Assembly (NCBI GenBank): GCA_029204225.1
Contig: CM055103.1
Location: forward strand, 46,566,297 to 46,630,296
Source of the DNA: Diphasiastrum complanatum
Taxonomy: Eukaryota; Streptophyta; Lycopodiopsida; Lycopodiales; Lycopodiaceae
Reading direction: 5' to 3'
DNA: 64,000 bases
The position numbers were made by a program, and so were the translations under genes. Numbering within the stretch: the first letter of the stretch is position 1; the number at the start of each line of letters is the position of its first letter. The notes under the pieces are model-generated. The model made no database searches and was not told where the DNA came from. It was given only the letters and a program-made list of their open reading frames with translations. Below are positions 32,871 through 46,929 of the stretch, piece after piece.

Positions 32871-35800
32871 TAATCTTGAACTTAAGAGGAAAGCCAGAGG
32901 TGACCTCAGTAGTGTAAGAGGCTACAAGAAGAAGCTCAGAGTTAGCCTGAGCATAGCCCAACTTAAACTCTATTCTTCTCATGGCTAGGGTTTCAGATCA
33001 AAAAGTTGTGGATCTTTCTCAATATTTGAGTTTTGTGAGTGTTGTAAAAGGTTTAAGATGGGCACCCTAGTGTTAGTAAAATATACTCCAGTGGCCGCAG
33101 ACAACCATGGAGAAGGGAGGGTGATGGATCAAGAATAGGCAGACAGCAAAGCATACAGAAACCCTCGGAAGCAAGAGAAGCATGCAAGAGATGAAGGGAG
33201 AGAGAGGCCACGGACAGACCTTGCGCGCCCTTAGTGAAGTGTCTACTTCGTGTTTCGAAGTGAGTCGTCTCTATAGGCCCAAGGACCAGCGCACAAGAGA
33301 GATCTGGACCATCAGATTTGGTTCAATGGTGTACAACGGCCACGATGAAGGATCTGGGAGCAAAAGTGGACCATTAGATCGAGGCCAGCCATTGGAGATG
33401 GTTGAAATGAGCCCAAGTGCAATTGAAGGGGAGTAAGCCATGCAACTTCATTAAAAAATTTCCATTTGAATAGGTTGAAGGAACCCGACTTTTAAAGTCA
33501 CCAATTTTTCATCAAGAAACTTCAGTTCGAAGTTTTAGTTCAAAATGCAAGAGATACCTTTGGAAGGACCTATCTATGGCTAGAGGGCACCTATTTTGGC
33601 CATCTTTGGGCCAAAACGACTCCTAAAACTGGCTCCTTAGAGCCAGCAGACAGAGCGATGTCACATAGTAGGGAGAAACATGTTTCGGAAAGTCTTGTTC
33701 ACCATTGCATCAAGCGGAGTGCGGGTGACCTAGTGATGGGCTACATCCATCATTTGAGTACCGTAGAGCCAAATTTGGGACAATTTTTGGCTAGTGAAAC
33801 CTGCTACAGGGCGGTACATTGAGGCATTATTGCTTCAAAATCATTATTACTTACTCTTGACAGGGTAACAAGGTGTTTGGAAGTGGTAAATGCAGTATGG
33901 GGGCAAATGATAGCGGATTTGTGTGAAGAAAGCTAGTTTTGGTGACGAAAGTGCAGTTTGGCAGCATGACTACTCATCATTGGCGACAATTTTTACAGGG
34001 AAAGCAATCACAGATGAGAGTTAGGCATGGTATGCCCATTATGGGTGAAAAATTCTTGTGATCAGGTTCAACTCTTGGGGTTTGAAACAACCAACATCAA
34101 GTGGTATTTTGGGAGAACGCTCTCACAGGCATGATTGGCAGTGACAGTGTTGAGTCAGGTGATAGCTGCATTGACACACGCATTTTTAGCTTGGAAATTT
34201 CTCGTTCGGAAGGAAATATAGGCTAGCTTGGAGGTACACACATTTTGGCAGTCATGGGTGATGAAAGTGCGAGGTGATGCCAGTTGGAATTCATTGGACA
34301 AGATAGCGAACTTGCATTGGACAAAATGTGTGTGGGACACGCGAGAGATGAAGAACGGATCAGTAATCACACTTTGGATGCTCTTGGAGACTGGTGAGTG
34401 TGATGATTTTGCAATTTTGTAGTCGGTAAGTCATTTTGATCAAGTCATTGTAGCTGTGGAACAGTGTGTCAAGTTTGTCATCAAAGAGATGCACTTTGAC
34501 AGCCAGTTTGGATAAGTCAAGTCAATTTGTCGTATCAATATTGCATTGGGCCATGGAAGATCTCACTGGTTCACTTGGAGGGATATTGGCATGTCATGTC
34601 ATGTGAGAGACTTAATGGTGGCTTTGGAGTTCGCATCTCAATGTATTCTCAGGCTTTGGTTTGGAACCATCCATGAGAAGCTTTGGAGCTATCTTGGGGG
34701 AATACAGGTGGGGCACTATAGGGTAGATGCTCAGATCCTCGAGATCAGAGATGACATTGGAATACCTGATAGGGATAGCAATGTAGGATGACATGGGATG
34801 ATCATCATAGTGCAGCAATTTCATATTGGACTTGAGTCATTGGATGGACATGACTTACAAGGGTGATTCATGATGGAATTAGGAAGCTGCAAACACAAAT
34901 GGGCAAAGCGTGAAGCTTTCAGAGCCAACTCTAGATTAGAGAGCTGATGGAGATCACACGGTTGGGTGTGATTGGAGGGCAAACACTATGATGGGTGTTT
35001 TGCTAGCGATATACTACAAGGGACACTTATGGCGAGGACTTCATGATGGTGTGCTCATTTGAGAGTACAAGTTGACATTACAATACGGGGCCAATCATTG
35101 GCATTGGCATCGATGGATAGACATGTACCATCACGAGAGTGGATAAGCTATCTGTAGCTTTCATGCATTTGGCTGTATTTGCAGGAGTCTAGGCTTGGCA
35201 TAGGTGTTGGAACCTATATGGTTCGGATTCACAAGTGGTGAGATTAGGAAGCCTAGAGGAAGTCACTCAGAGCCATATACCTTAGTGCAATCAGGGAGAC
35301 ATTAGTCTCAGGATCCCGTGAGCGGCAACTCAGGGGTAGGCTTGTGTTGGCATGGTGTCGGGTGGCACATAGCCAGGGAGAGCGAGTAGATGCTAGGAGC
35401 CAAGGGAGGCATATATAGCTTTGGTGTTTAGTTTGTCTAGCAAGATGGTGACCAGGAGTGAAGACATCAAGTAAGCATAGTATGTGGATGACGAGTCCAT
35501 TGAGTGGCACTTAGAGAAATGCTACAGTTGCTCAGGTATGATACATTTTGTATCATGCATAATGGATGTTCTTCAACTGGTGTATCATGTGGTGGTGAGA
35601 TAGGCTCCTTGGTGGGAGGTCTATGTGCTGGTCAAATCAGAGTTGGCAATGTCAAGCATGGGAAGTTGACCCTACATGGGATGTAGGACATGCAGATCAT
35701 CATCATTATCTCTTAGAGATGGGTGAGCTACTCAAGTATAGCCTATGGTGAGGTTTGTGTGCATTCATTCATTGAGTCCTTGGTAGACTCTTGTGCTTAG

Positions 35801-37084
35801 AGCATGGAAAGGAATGAGAATCAGCTTTCAGGATGTATTGGACAATTGGATATGCTTGGACGTGAGGGCATCTTGGTTGCAGGTGCAGTGCCATGGTTGA
35901 GGACCTGATTTGGAGACCAGTGGTGTAGCAGTGGATCTACAGGTGATAGGTGCTGGTACGACATGATACCATAGTTTGCGCAAGCCTGGTCATATATTTG
36001 ACGTATTCGTGTTGGTTTGCATGAATGTGGGCTTGCATGTTACCTTGTCATGGGAGTCCACATCTGTTTCATAGTCGTATGTGCTTACACATTTGCTATG
36101 TTTAAAACAAAGTAGTCATTTGGATGCTCATTGACTTGTCGTTATATCTACTAGCTGTCTATCTAGTGAGGGTATACTCTTATGGTGGCAGTAAGATTTT
36201 CTGAAGTTGAGCCTCAGTTGCTCATTTATGTCAGCTTTACAGGTATGCGCTTGTAAGTGTCTGATAGGATGTCAACCTAGCTAGATGGAAGATGTAGGTC
36301 TCATGGTGGCAGTGGGATTTTCTTAGTTGAGCCATATTGCTCATGTGGTCCACTTGTGTTTCAAGTTGGATGGGGACGAGTTAGTTGGTCGAGAGTGTGA
36401 TAAACTCTGTATGAGCATTGTGTGTACATGTTACTTTGTGAGTCAAACCTGGTGGTTTGTTGGTGTGCTTGAGGGTGAGCCAAGTACAGTGTAGCAGGAC
36501 ATGCATAACATCTTTTGGATACTCTAGACGTTGCTACAGATTATTGTTTTTTTCACTCCTATCACATTTGAGCTTAAGGAAGAGAGTTAGAAATCAGAGT
36601 TAATCTGATATACATTTTATAAGCTTCAAATGTGATATTGTATTTATTGTACAGTTAGTGAGTTTATTGTTTTCAATAGTGATCGAGATGTGACCCACTA
36701 TTGTCATATCAGTCGGGCACTTGTCCCGTAGCCAGCTACTTGGGTTAGCCAAGTAGATACTTTGGTAGAAAATTAGACTGCATAGTGGATTTTGATTCTG
36801 TTATGCTATACTCTAGGGCATGTCTCGGGTTTGTCAGTTATTTAGGCCATACTGGGCCTTACTCTAGTTTGGTAGGTGGTAGGCCAATTTTAGGACACCT
36901 GTCCTTTCATGCAGTTAGTGTGTTTTCTATACGTACAGTGTTTCTTAATCATCTACCAGTCGTGCCATCTTTGAGAGCTTGTGAGGAGTGTCTATGGTGA
37001 TTGATGTGATCGGCATACTGCACTAGTCTACCCTAACAGGATTTTAACAGCTTGATAAAGTCTTTTGAAAGGAAAATCTTTGAA
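32871..37084. other. Long non-coding stretch, probable decayed or LARD-like repeat
   Basis: More than 4 kb with no frame above about 85 codons and no retroelement protein motif on either strand. The plus strand is G/T-rich with recurring words (GGTGGCAGTRRGATTTTCT, TTGCTCAT, GGAGTGT, CATTGG). A pair of related segments of about 120 bases lies at about 36180 and 36301 (TGGTGGCAGTAAGATTTTCT and TGGTGGCAGTGGGATTTTCT, each followed by GTTGAGCC and TTGCTCAT). No LTR pair or primer site was found. A large non-coding retroelement interior is one possibility. Confidence 0.4.
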
Positions 37085-37380
37085 TCATCAATACATGCAA
37101 GCTCATCATTGTATGCTTTAACCCTCAATACAAAAGCATGAGCACTCTCTTCCTTCTTTTAGAAAAGATTTGTCTTCTTAGGGTTAGAACCCTAGATGTA
37201 GACTTAGATTCATAAAGCTTATTTAATGAATCTCATTCTCCTTTGATGTAATGCACTTACCAACTTGCCTTCCAACATGTAGCCACTTGAGGTTGCCATG
37301 TTACAATGATTTGATTCTTTCTTTCAACATATTCCAATGCACAAAGAACTCTCTTGAATATTGAGCTCAAGAAGAAATCA
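37085..37380 (-). pseudogene. Copia gag fragment with internal deletion
   Basis: Antisense to the plus strand. The DNA matches the gag of the copia at 52276-58104: GTAGACTTAGATTCATAAAG and CAAGCTCATCATT have counterparts near 56574 and 56464. The first part of that gag is largely deleted, because GAGGTTGCCATGT follows too soon. It ends near the long AG tract at 37421. No functional frame. Confidence 0.7.
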
Positions 37381-37415
37381 CAAAGATATGGAACCTCTCA
37401 AATCTCATTCTTGCA

Positions 37416-38130
<715 letters not shown>

Positions 38131-38952
38131 TGTGAGAGATTTTATATCATTTATGATCCAATCCACAAAAAAGATCTTGGATTACAAAAGAAGATACTCT
38201 ACCAATCTCACCAATGTAGAAAAATCGGCATCTACACACAAAATGAGGTGCAAACTCTAATAGTGACTTGATCAAACATGAATCAAATGATAAAGTACTG
38301 TCGTTGTCCATAGAAAACTAGCAAGCTACTATATTTCACATGTGTGGATCCAAAAATAGCAAATATAGATCATTCTACACATAGAATTTCACAAGTATAG
38401 TGCACCAATGGATAGTAGAACCCAAGAGAACCATGTATAAGCATGAAATGGGATAGAGAAAAGAGAAGACATGTCTATGTGATGAGTTACATTTTTTTAT
38501 AGCAGGTCCAAACCCTATTTGGCCACTTGGCTTTCCCACCAAAATGCTAACCCTACTATTTTTGGGTCTAGATTCAAAGTACCCAACATTCAAATTTGAA
38601 TCTACTCAAACTCGACTTCTAACTTTCCCACACTTTCAAAAAGTGTATATTCAAATGAAATTTAGACAATGAAATTTGAAAAGTCAAACTCTAAGTCTTA
38701 AACAAAGTTAGCCTCAATTTGTCAAATATGGAAACATAGCAAATATGATCAAACTAGTTGAATCTTTCACACTCCCTCTTCAACTAGTTTTAGCATAGAC
38801 TTTGATAACACTCCAAGTGATGTCCTATGATATATGAACAAGTCCTTTTCCAATGCTTTGGTGAAGATATCAGCTACACATTCCCTTGGTTGAAGCTCCA
38901 CCTCCTTTGCAATGACTTGCTCCCTCACAAAATGGTATTGCACCTCAATATG
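38131..38952 (-). mobile_element. Copia 3' LTR plus end of RNase H, truncated
   Basis: The LTR (38131-38771, 641 bp) begins TGTGAGAGATTT and ends AATCTTTCACA. It is clearly the same family as the LTRs at 52276 and 57455. The polypurine tract complement CTCCCTCTTCAACTAG and about 180 bases of RNase H 3' coding sequence follow (minus strand). Homology stops abruptly near 38952 at CACCTCAATATG. The rest of the element is absent. Confidence 0.85.
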
Positions 38953-39064
38953 CCATGAAGAATCACATAGAATGTGAATGAGATGATTCCTTCATGGCTC
39001 CCATAAATTTAGACCCTGACGGGTGCTGGCACGCGCCAGGGTGCGCCAACTAGGGGCTGGGCAA

Positions 39065-40134
39065 AAGACTTATGTGGTCCTATGAGCGTATCCTCTTTGG
39101 GTCAGGATCTATATTTCATTACATTTATTGATGACTTCTCCCGGTTCACCAGAGTCATGTTCATAAAGAACAAGTCAGAAGCATTCAATTACTTCAAAAA
39201 ATCCAAGCAATATGCTGAGAATCAGACTGGTCAGAGAATCAAGGCCCTACGTTCTGATTCAGGGGGAGAGTACCTATCAAATGAAATGGCAGACTACTTA
39301 TCATCATGTGGCGTGCACCATCAGTTCATAGCCAGCTACACTTCACAATAGAATGGCGTAGCTGAGCAAAGGAACCAAATATTATTGGAAGCTACACAAT
39401 CCATGATTGTCAACGCTCAATTACCCCAGAATTTTTGGGTTGAAGCAATTTCTACAACCTGCTCTTTGCAAAATTATTCCAACATGAAGGCAGTCTACTC
39501 CAAGACACCCTTTCAAGCCTACTACGGCTACAAACCAAGTCTGAAACATTTACGTATATTCGGATGTCTCTGCTATGCTCAAATTTTGTCTAATCTGAAA
39601 AAGAAGTTAGATCCAGTAAGCTGTAAGTACATCTTTATCGGCTTTTCAATGTCACACAAGGCATATCATATCTATGATGTTGATATAGGTCAAATCTCAG
39701 TTAGCCATGATGTTGTCTTTCTTGAAGACAAATTCCATAATTCCAAGCAGAAGCAACCAATGCAGGAGTCTGTCACAGCAGCTCCATTCTATAATCGATA
39801 GGCATCGACCTATGAATGTTCAAATGTAGGAGTTTGTTCCAACAACTCCATTTATCATTGATGGGCCTAGACCCATGATTGTTCAACCACAAGCTGAAGC
39901 TATCCCAGTAATTTACCCAGGAAAAACATCCACTCAAGCACCTGCAGTTCGAAGGTCTGCAAGACAACAACAACAACCTGATCATTTTGTCCCTCAAGCG
40001 TTCATCAGTCATGCTGAACGTGCCACTGTTGCAGAAGCATTGTCAATTCCCAATGCAGACAAATGAAAAGCTGCCATGGATGCTGAGTACCATTCCATGA
40101 TGAAGAACAAGACTTGGAGTTTTGTTAATCCTTC
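39065..40134 (+). pseudogene. Copia integrase and start of RT
   Basis: Begins inside the integrase core (DLCGPMSVSSLGQDLYFITF). It keeps the catalytic residues in FIDDFSRF and SDSGGEYLS, then NGVAEQRN after one in-frame stop. The C-terminal part follows (NFWVEAISTTC, LRIFGCLCYAQ, KYIFIGFSMSHKAYHIYD, SVSHDVVFLED). After a frameshift near 39800 the linker reads QQQQPDHFVPQAFI and the RT start is KAAMDAEYHSMMKNKTW. At about 40134 it stops, and LTR-like repeat DNA follows, so most of RT and all of RNase H are deleted. Related to the fragment at 26310-26615. Confidence 0.85.
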
Positions 40135-40560
40135 TATAGGTATTAAGCCTATTAAGAATTTGAGCACTCAGTTTTTAAGCCATTTCAAACACTTTCAGAT
40201 ATGCGAAAAATGCGACACTGCATTTTTACATGCAGTTTTTGACAGGCAACAAAAACGAAGCAACACTGCATTTTTACTTGCAATTTTTGACAAGCAACAA
40301 AAAGCAAAAAATGCAACTCTGTATTTTTACAAGGATTTCTACACAAGCAAAAAACCCGACACTACAATTTAACACGGGTTTCTACATAGGCAAAAAAACC
40401 TAACACTACAATTTTACATGGGATTCTACATAGGTGAAAAACCCGACACTCTACAGAAATACACAGGATTCCTCACAGGCTGTCTACGTCTTCATGCTCA
40501 ATAACAACTTTTCTAATTAGTCAGTTAATCAGCTGTTTTTAAGCGATCTTGTAAATGTAA

Positions 40561-40996
<436 letters not shown>

Positions 40997-41492
40997 TATT
41001 CAAAACTTTAGCAATTGTTTTGAATCTGTAAGTAGGATCATGCGCTTACCAACACAATTGTATTGTGGTCTGATCATTGTTACTACAATTTTATTATACA
41101 TATTCGCTACTGTTCTACGTCATTTTGCATTCGTGTTGAATGAAATTGACTCTCACTCCTCTTACATAAACATCAACATAAAGAGAAATGTATGGCTGTC
41201 TCTAACGTCTAAATTATTTGTACATTGTCTTCATATTAGATTATCAGTATTAGAGGATTGCATGGTTGCCTCAGACGCCTAATTGTTTCTACAATCTCTC
41301 TTTCATGGCAGTCTAAGACTCCTACACTAATAATCTTTTTCAACACAAAAGAACAGCTCGCAACTTCCGTTCTCTAAGTAATCCACGATCATGTTAAACA
41401 CAGTTATCACTGTTCTTCATAGTATTCATTGTCTTTCTCTTGTTGGTTGTTTGGCTTCGTTCAGAAGCTTCCTCTATCATCACACCAACACG

Positions 41493-41755
41493 TGTCACTA
41501 TCAATAGTCAATGAAGTCGGAAACGATCTTGATGATAGTTGGTTGAGTTAATAAGTTGGACTAACCAGTAAGTCAGCCAAGTCGGATTTTTTCCGATAAG
41601 TCGGCCAACTCTGACAAGTCGAACTGCCATTCTCTTGTCTGTCTTCGATAATATAGTATTTCTGCAGACTATTAACAATGCATGTAAAAACTGCAACAAT
41701 ATGAATGAAACAAAATTAACATGGAATTTAGGAAAGTAGAGGAATAAATCCAACA
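41493..41755 (-). repeat. Copia 3' LTR part, minus strand
   Basis: On the minus strand, GATTAAGGGGGG (a polypurine tract) is followed by TGTTGGATTTATTCC, the expected LTR start. The far end is placed at TGTCACTATC (plus view) tentatively. A stretch with GTCGG and AAGTCGG words lies inside. Confidence 0.5.
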
Positions 41756-42660
41756 CCCCCCTTAATCTAGATCCGTGAATGCCTTGATCTTTAGACTAAG
41801 CAATGCACAGAATTTGTTGTGTGCATCAATGCTCAAAGCCTTGGTAAACACATCTACGATCATGTTTTGCATCCGATGGTATGCTAAACTCACCTCTCTG
41901 TCGAAAATCTTACTCCTTACATAGTGATATGAAATCTCAATGTGCATAATCCTACAGTGAAATCTAGGGTTGGCCAATAGAGTAATGGCACTTTGATTAT
42001 CACAAAACATAATTGTAGGAGTGTATTGATTCAGATTAATATCTGACAATAAATTTCTCAACCAGGTTGTTTCTTTAATAGCTTGAAAAACAACAATGTA
42101 TTATGTTTCTGTAGAGAAAAGAGCACTAGAGGTTTGCTTATGACTGTTCCAAGAGATAGGACTGTTGTTGAAGAAGAATGTACATCCAGATGTGGATTTA
42201 CGAGTATCTATATCTCCTCCCCAGTGTGCATCTGAATATCCACTTAGTTGATGGAGGTTGTCGTTGGTGACTTCTCCATAGCAGATGCACAGGTCCATTG
42301 TAGCTCGAATGTGCTCACGACTCTGATAAGAGTCTTCCAATGTATGATTAAAGGATTAGCCATGAATTGGCTCAATGAGCTAACTGCAAAAGTGATGTCA
42401 GGTCTTGTACAAACCATTGTATACATGAGAGAGCCAAGTATCGATTGATACAGATACTCTCTCATTTGCTCATTTTTTTGCTTATTTTGAGGACATTGGG
42501 CCTTCGACAGTCGCAAGTCTAGATCCATTGGTGAGTGAGCTTCTTTGCAATTAATCAAAGTATATTCAATAAGGGTATTGAGATAATACCTTTGTTGAGT
42601 AATGTAGATCAGTTGTCTTTCTTTGTCTCGATGGATGTTAGCAGATTCTAGGAAATCCCC
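41756..42660 (-). pseudogene. Copia RT end and RNase H, degraded
   Basis: Fragments in three frames. The first is the end of RT and connector (LIYITQQRYYLNTLIEY, YLYQSILGSLMYTMVCTRPD, FAVSSLSQFMANP; about 42330-42660). The second is the RNase H start (GYSDAHWGGDIDTRKSTSGC, SWNSHKQTSSALFSTET). The third is the RNase H end (IMFCDNQSAITLLANPRFHC, HIEISYHYVRSKI, DVFTKALS). Two frameshifts and a stop break it. The RT catalytic YVDD part is missing because the fragment ends near 42660. Different subfamily from the element at 52276. Confidence 0.85.
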
Positions 42661-42768
42661 AGATGTCAAGCCAAGCTGAAACACAGAGCATCTCTCACCC
42701 AAGACCGAGGAGGACTCAGAAGGAGGAGAGCAGAAGAAGCTGAGAGCCGAGGACTACTAGCTAGGATG

Positions 42769-43780
42769 ACAGATGATTTCTATGTGAGCCTACATGGTGA
42801 ATCCCAGAGAAGGAACGACCATGTAGGAGCTAGTAATGTTCCTAGGCAATGTAAATAAGTGTAGACCCCTCTTAAATAAATTAGAGTGAGCCACCTTTTG
42901 ATGGTGACCTCCAATGGAAGGGCTATTTCCACATGTAATTTCTAAATTAGTGGAATTGCCACTTAGGCTCCACATGGACAGCCCTCTTGCTTATTTAAGG
43001 GCCCCCCTCTCTTGTGAGGGAGCTTTTATTATATTGTCATTTCTCTTGCATGAATAAAGAAGATCTTCCACGAGTTTTGAACAATTGAGAAGCTCCTTGT
43101 TCATGGCTATTGTCTTGAGTGAAATTCCTATGAACATGTTTTGATTTCTTGTTGTGGTTGTGGCTTAATTAGATTTCTTGCTTTCTCTCTTGCAATGTGG
43201 AATGTAGATGTGGACTAGCTTTCTTGTTTCTTGTTTATGTAATTTCAGCATGCAAGTAAACTATATAGGTTGAGATTGTGGTTCTGATCTGTCATATTCA
43301 TCAACAATCTTGTCCTTGATTGTTCTTGGACATTCCAAGCATCAAAAAATGGGTGTTTCTTAATTATTGGGATGCTAATATGTTGTAGGTAGTCAGTTTC
43401 TTGTTACTTGTTACTTGTTGTGTAGTTTAATCTTGATGCTTCTATGCTTCCTGATTTCTCAAAATAGTTTGGTAGATAGATTTGTAGATGGCTCTATGTT
43501 TCAAAATGTTAATCTGTGCCTGAACAAGGTTTGGTTGCATGGCTTGTAAATGTATGTAGCTGGATTGGATGAAAATGTTTCATCCCACTTACAAGCTAGG
43601 AATTCAAATGTTGAACTGACAAATAATCTACTTGGAAACAGTTCTAAACAAGTGAACTCAGCTAAAGAACCAAGTTTTGAAAATGGGCAGAAACTCCCAG
43701 TTTCCAAAGCAGAAACCACCAACGAAGAAGAGATAAAGAGACAAACCGTGTTCACAGATTCTGGCTGAAATCTGTGAACA
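42769..43780 (+). repeat. Ty3/gypsy 5' LTR, left end tentative
   Basis: Contains CTTATTTAAGGGCCCCCC (TATA-like, about 42991) and GAATAAAG (about 43050). It ends in CA directly before a tRNA-Asp-like primer site. The last 32 bases form a perfect hairpin: TGTTCACAGAT (43749-43759), a 10-base loop, and ATCTGTGAACA (43770-43780). The start is uncertain because the 3' LTR is not present. Confidence 0.6.
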
Positions 43781-43782
43781 TT

Positions 43783-43789
43783 TGGCGCC
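43783..43789 (+). other. Gypsy primer-binding site core
   Basis: TGGCGCC two bases after the LTR end, matching the tRNA-Asp 3' end for seven bases and then diverging (TTTACCGC). Confidence 0.6.
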
Positions 43790-43989
43790 TTTACCGCTTC
43801 TACACAGACATTTATCATCATAACACCATTCCATTCTATGCTGCCAAACAATCTTTCTGAAGTCTCACATACGAATCTTCATGGACCTCGTCACCTTGGT
43901 TTCGACCGACGTACAGATCCGTTTTCAACCGAGGCTTCATGATCCTTACCTGGCCGAGCTCCATGACTCACGTCTGGATCAGATCGAGC

Positions 43990-44640
43990 CTAGTTTCATT
44001 CACCATTGAAACACCACGACAACTCTTGACCGAGGCCTACAAAAAATATGCCACCACATCCTGAGTTTGAAATCTCAACCGACACTTATCGATTAAATCC
44101 CAACCAAGCATTGCATTGACACCTCAACCGAGTCATTTCATTGACACCTCGATTGAGTCATTTCGTTGACACCTCGACCGATTCTCTTAGTTGACATCTC
44201 GCATGTGGAATCTCAGTCCAATCTCAACTGATTGTTTTCAGTTGACCGAGCTCTTTCCATTTAGATCTCGACTGAGCTCTTTCCATTCAGATCTCAACGG
44301 AGACATTATTCAGATCTCAACCGAGACATTTATTCAAATCTAAACCAAGACATTTTTGCCGAGTGCATTCCATTTAGATCTCAACCGAGCGCATTCCTTC
44401 TAAATCTCAACTGGTAATTTCTGTCAAATCTCGACCGGAGAATTTTGTCAAATCTCAATCGACGACTTCTGTCAAATCTCAACCGGAGATATCTGTCAAA
44501 TGTCAACCAGTGCCTTCTGTTCCATCTCAACCGAAGGCATTCTTTCAAATCTCAACCGCGTGTTTTCTATCAATTCTCAACTGAGTATTTGAATTTACAA
44601 TATCGACCGAGTCATCTCCACAACAAACTCAGCTTTATTA
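43990..44640 (+). repeat. Degenerate short tandem repeat, unit about 24-28 bases, core TCTCAACCGA
   Basis: Roughly 25 units, each with AAATCTCAACCGA or a near variant followed by a T-rich 12-15 base spacer. They lie in the untranslated leader of the gypsy element. A second, shorter array with the same core lies near the element's 3' end at 49735-49940. Confidence 0.75.
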
Positions 44641-44832
44641 TTTGACTAGGTTCCAGTATTAGCCATTTACCACAGTTCTCACATAAGTTTCTTGCAAAAC
44701 CCTAACCTCAAACACTCTGCCATTTGGACACCCCACATTATTAGACTTTGTCTAATATCCTTTAAAAAAAAAAAATTTATACAAGAGTCCACGAGACCTA
44801 TATACTCAATCTTTCGGTACTCTAGAGTTGCT

Positions 44833-46704
44833 ATGGATCCTCCTTACGATCCGAATTCCACAGAGGACTATCCACCAGAGATGGTCTCTCCATCTACCGA
44901 GCAGGCTCGATTCAATAGATATTCTAGGATGAAGTCCCAAGTCCAGGAGCCCTCAAACCAACCCATTTCACAGATGAGAGCATGCGTTTTGAAGCTCCAT
45001 ATGATCGCCCACAATTTCATGCTGCCGAATCATCACATGCACGAGATCACTTAAATGGGGCTTTTGCAAATAATGTTTCGCATATTGAAAAACATACTCC
45101 CAAGTTAGATTTATCTAAGTACGACGACAACACTGACCCTCAAAGATTTCTTCAGATATTTGAGAATGCATGTGATGTCTATGGCAGACGCCATGGTTCA
45201 GCTCTTCTCGATGACCATGATCGATCGAGCATGAGAATGGTTTTTTAACTTTGATTGTGAAGATAAACGAGACTGGTCACTCTTGAAGGAAGCATTCATC
45301 AAACAATTCAAGCCATTTCGTTTGATCGAAAGTCCTTTTGTCAAGTTGAGTATCATCAAAATGACAAAAGATGAGAAAGTACGTGACTACATAGAAAGAT
45401 TTAAAAGATTAAAAAGTCAGGTACAAGAACAACCAATTGAATCTATGCTCATCATTTGGTTCCTCATTGGACTCCCACGATGGATACGATGTGAACTTCG
45501 TTCCAATGATGAATACACATCATTGAAACAAGCCATGTCTGATGCCATTCGAGAAGAAGACGAGGGATCAGATGTCGATGAGCCACGTGAACGAAGAGCA
45601 CATTGCGTTGTCCAAGAAGCTCGACCAAATGAGGAAACCCGAGAATAATTATGGACAATACAAATGGAGTTGCTTAACCAGTAACACCAACAACAAATGG
45701 AAAAACTCACGAAAGAGTTTCAAAATACTCTGAAACCTATCCAAAGTTCGATGCCGGGTCAGTTACCCACTGGCCAAATCCATCATAGACGAGAGAATAC
45801 TTGGTGCCCTCACTGTCGAGGTGCACACACTTGCAATGAGTGTCCATCATACCAACCAGTCCCCGATACTTCATTGATCAAATGTGACATCTACGACTTT
45901 ATGGGCCATACCTCACTCTATTGCTATTATAAGCCGAGGAACCAGCCTCACAATCAGTCAGGGGGCCATTATCAACCTCCTCGACAATCGTTTGTTTTAC
46001 AAAACCAGCACCAGCACTATCCACCACAAAACAACCAAGTTCATATACAAGAGTTGCCCAGACAATCTAGACATGAACCTCAGCCATAGCTGGCACTCTT
46101 AGGTCCACCTCCAAGGGGACACCCTGATCAAGGAGCACAAAAACATTGACATCCTCGAGAATCTGCGCAAACACATCTTGTAGATAACTCCTATGATCAC
46201 ACATACAATCATGATACAACACTCCTATTTGCTAGTTCTCAACCTTATCCAAGTGACAACTCTTGCTCGTGCAAACAGGATGAGTATTACACGATCTCAA
46301 AAAGCCAAGCACAACTCGCCATCCAAGATGGTTATGCTATTACCACAAGACCAATGAGCAACCACTGTTTTATTTGTGGCAAAACTGGCCACTTCATGGT
46401 TGATTGTAAAGTTAAGAACCAATACCATGCGGAGTGTTCAAACTATGTTCGCAAACACAGTTTCAAAGACTGTCCTAAACAACCTAACAGGATCCTTCCA
46501 GCACATCACATATCATCCGAACCTATTAGAGTTCTTACCAGAGCACAACAACACCACCAAGAACAACAACAACACATTGCCAAATCAGTTGACCATCACG
46601 GAAGCCACTTGACAACTTCCACATTACCCAAAGACTACCCAGATCCACAAGTGGGACAAAGGCGGTACAATGAATTTAGAGATGAATTTTTGCGAGAGGA
46701 ATAA
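44833..46704 (+). pseudogene. Ty3/gypsy Gag, frameshifted, with zinc knuckles
   Basis: Gag of a plant gypsy element, the structural protein of the particle. It starts at an ATG at 44833 (MDPPYDPNSTEDYPPEM). After a frameshift near 45000 it reads LDLSKYDDNTDPQRFLQIFE, and after another shift the typical retrotransposon gag core LKEAFIKQFKPFRLIESPF and MTKDEKVRDYIERFKRLKSQ (about 45279-45420). Downstream are zinc-finger-like motifs: CPHCRGAHTCNEC, a second with a Cys lost (CDIYDFMGHTSLYC), a perfect CX2CX4HX4C knuckle CFICGKTGHFMVDC near 46368, and another degenerate one. Several stops and two frameshifts make it inactive. Multiple knuckles in one Gag are unusual and may reflect internal duplication. 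Confidence 0.8.
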
Positions 46705-46929
46705 AATAAGAAAAGTTTATTATCCGCTCAAATCCTTGAACAAGAGCAATCCCTATGGAGATTTGAAGTATTATTTCTGCCTTCCTTCAAGCTCAAATCA
46801 CCATGCCATTCCATAGCACGATAAAATCTTTTACAGGGCTTCAACGCTATATTTATTGTAGTTTTCAGCTGCCTACTATTCCTGACAGCCAGCGAAAAAC
46901 AAAAGAGATTCCTGAAATTCCTCATATTC

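Noticed and set aside
33182-33436. 84-codon plus-strand ORF
   Set aside because: No motif, inside a long non-coding stretch, and chance length.
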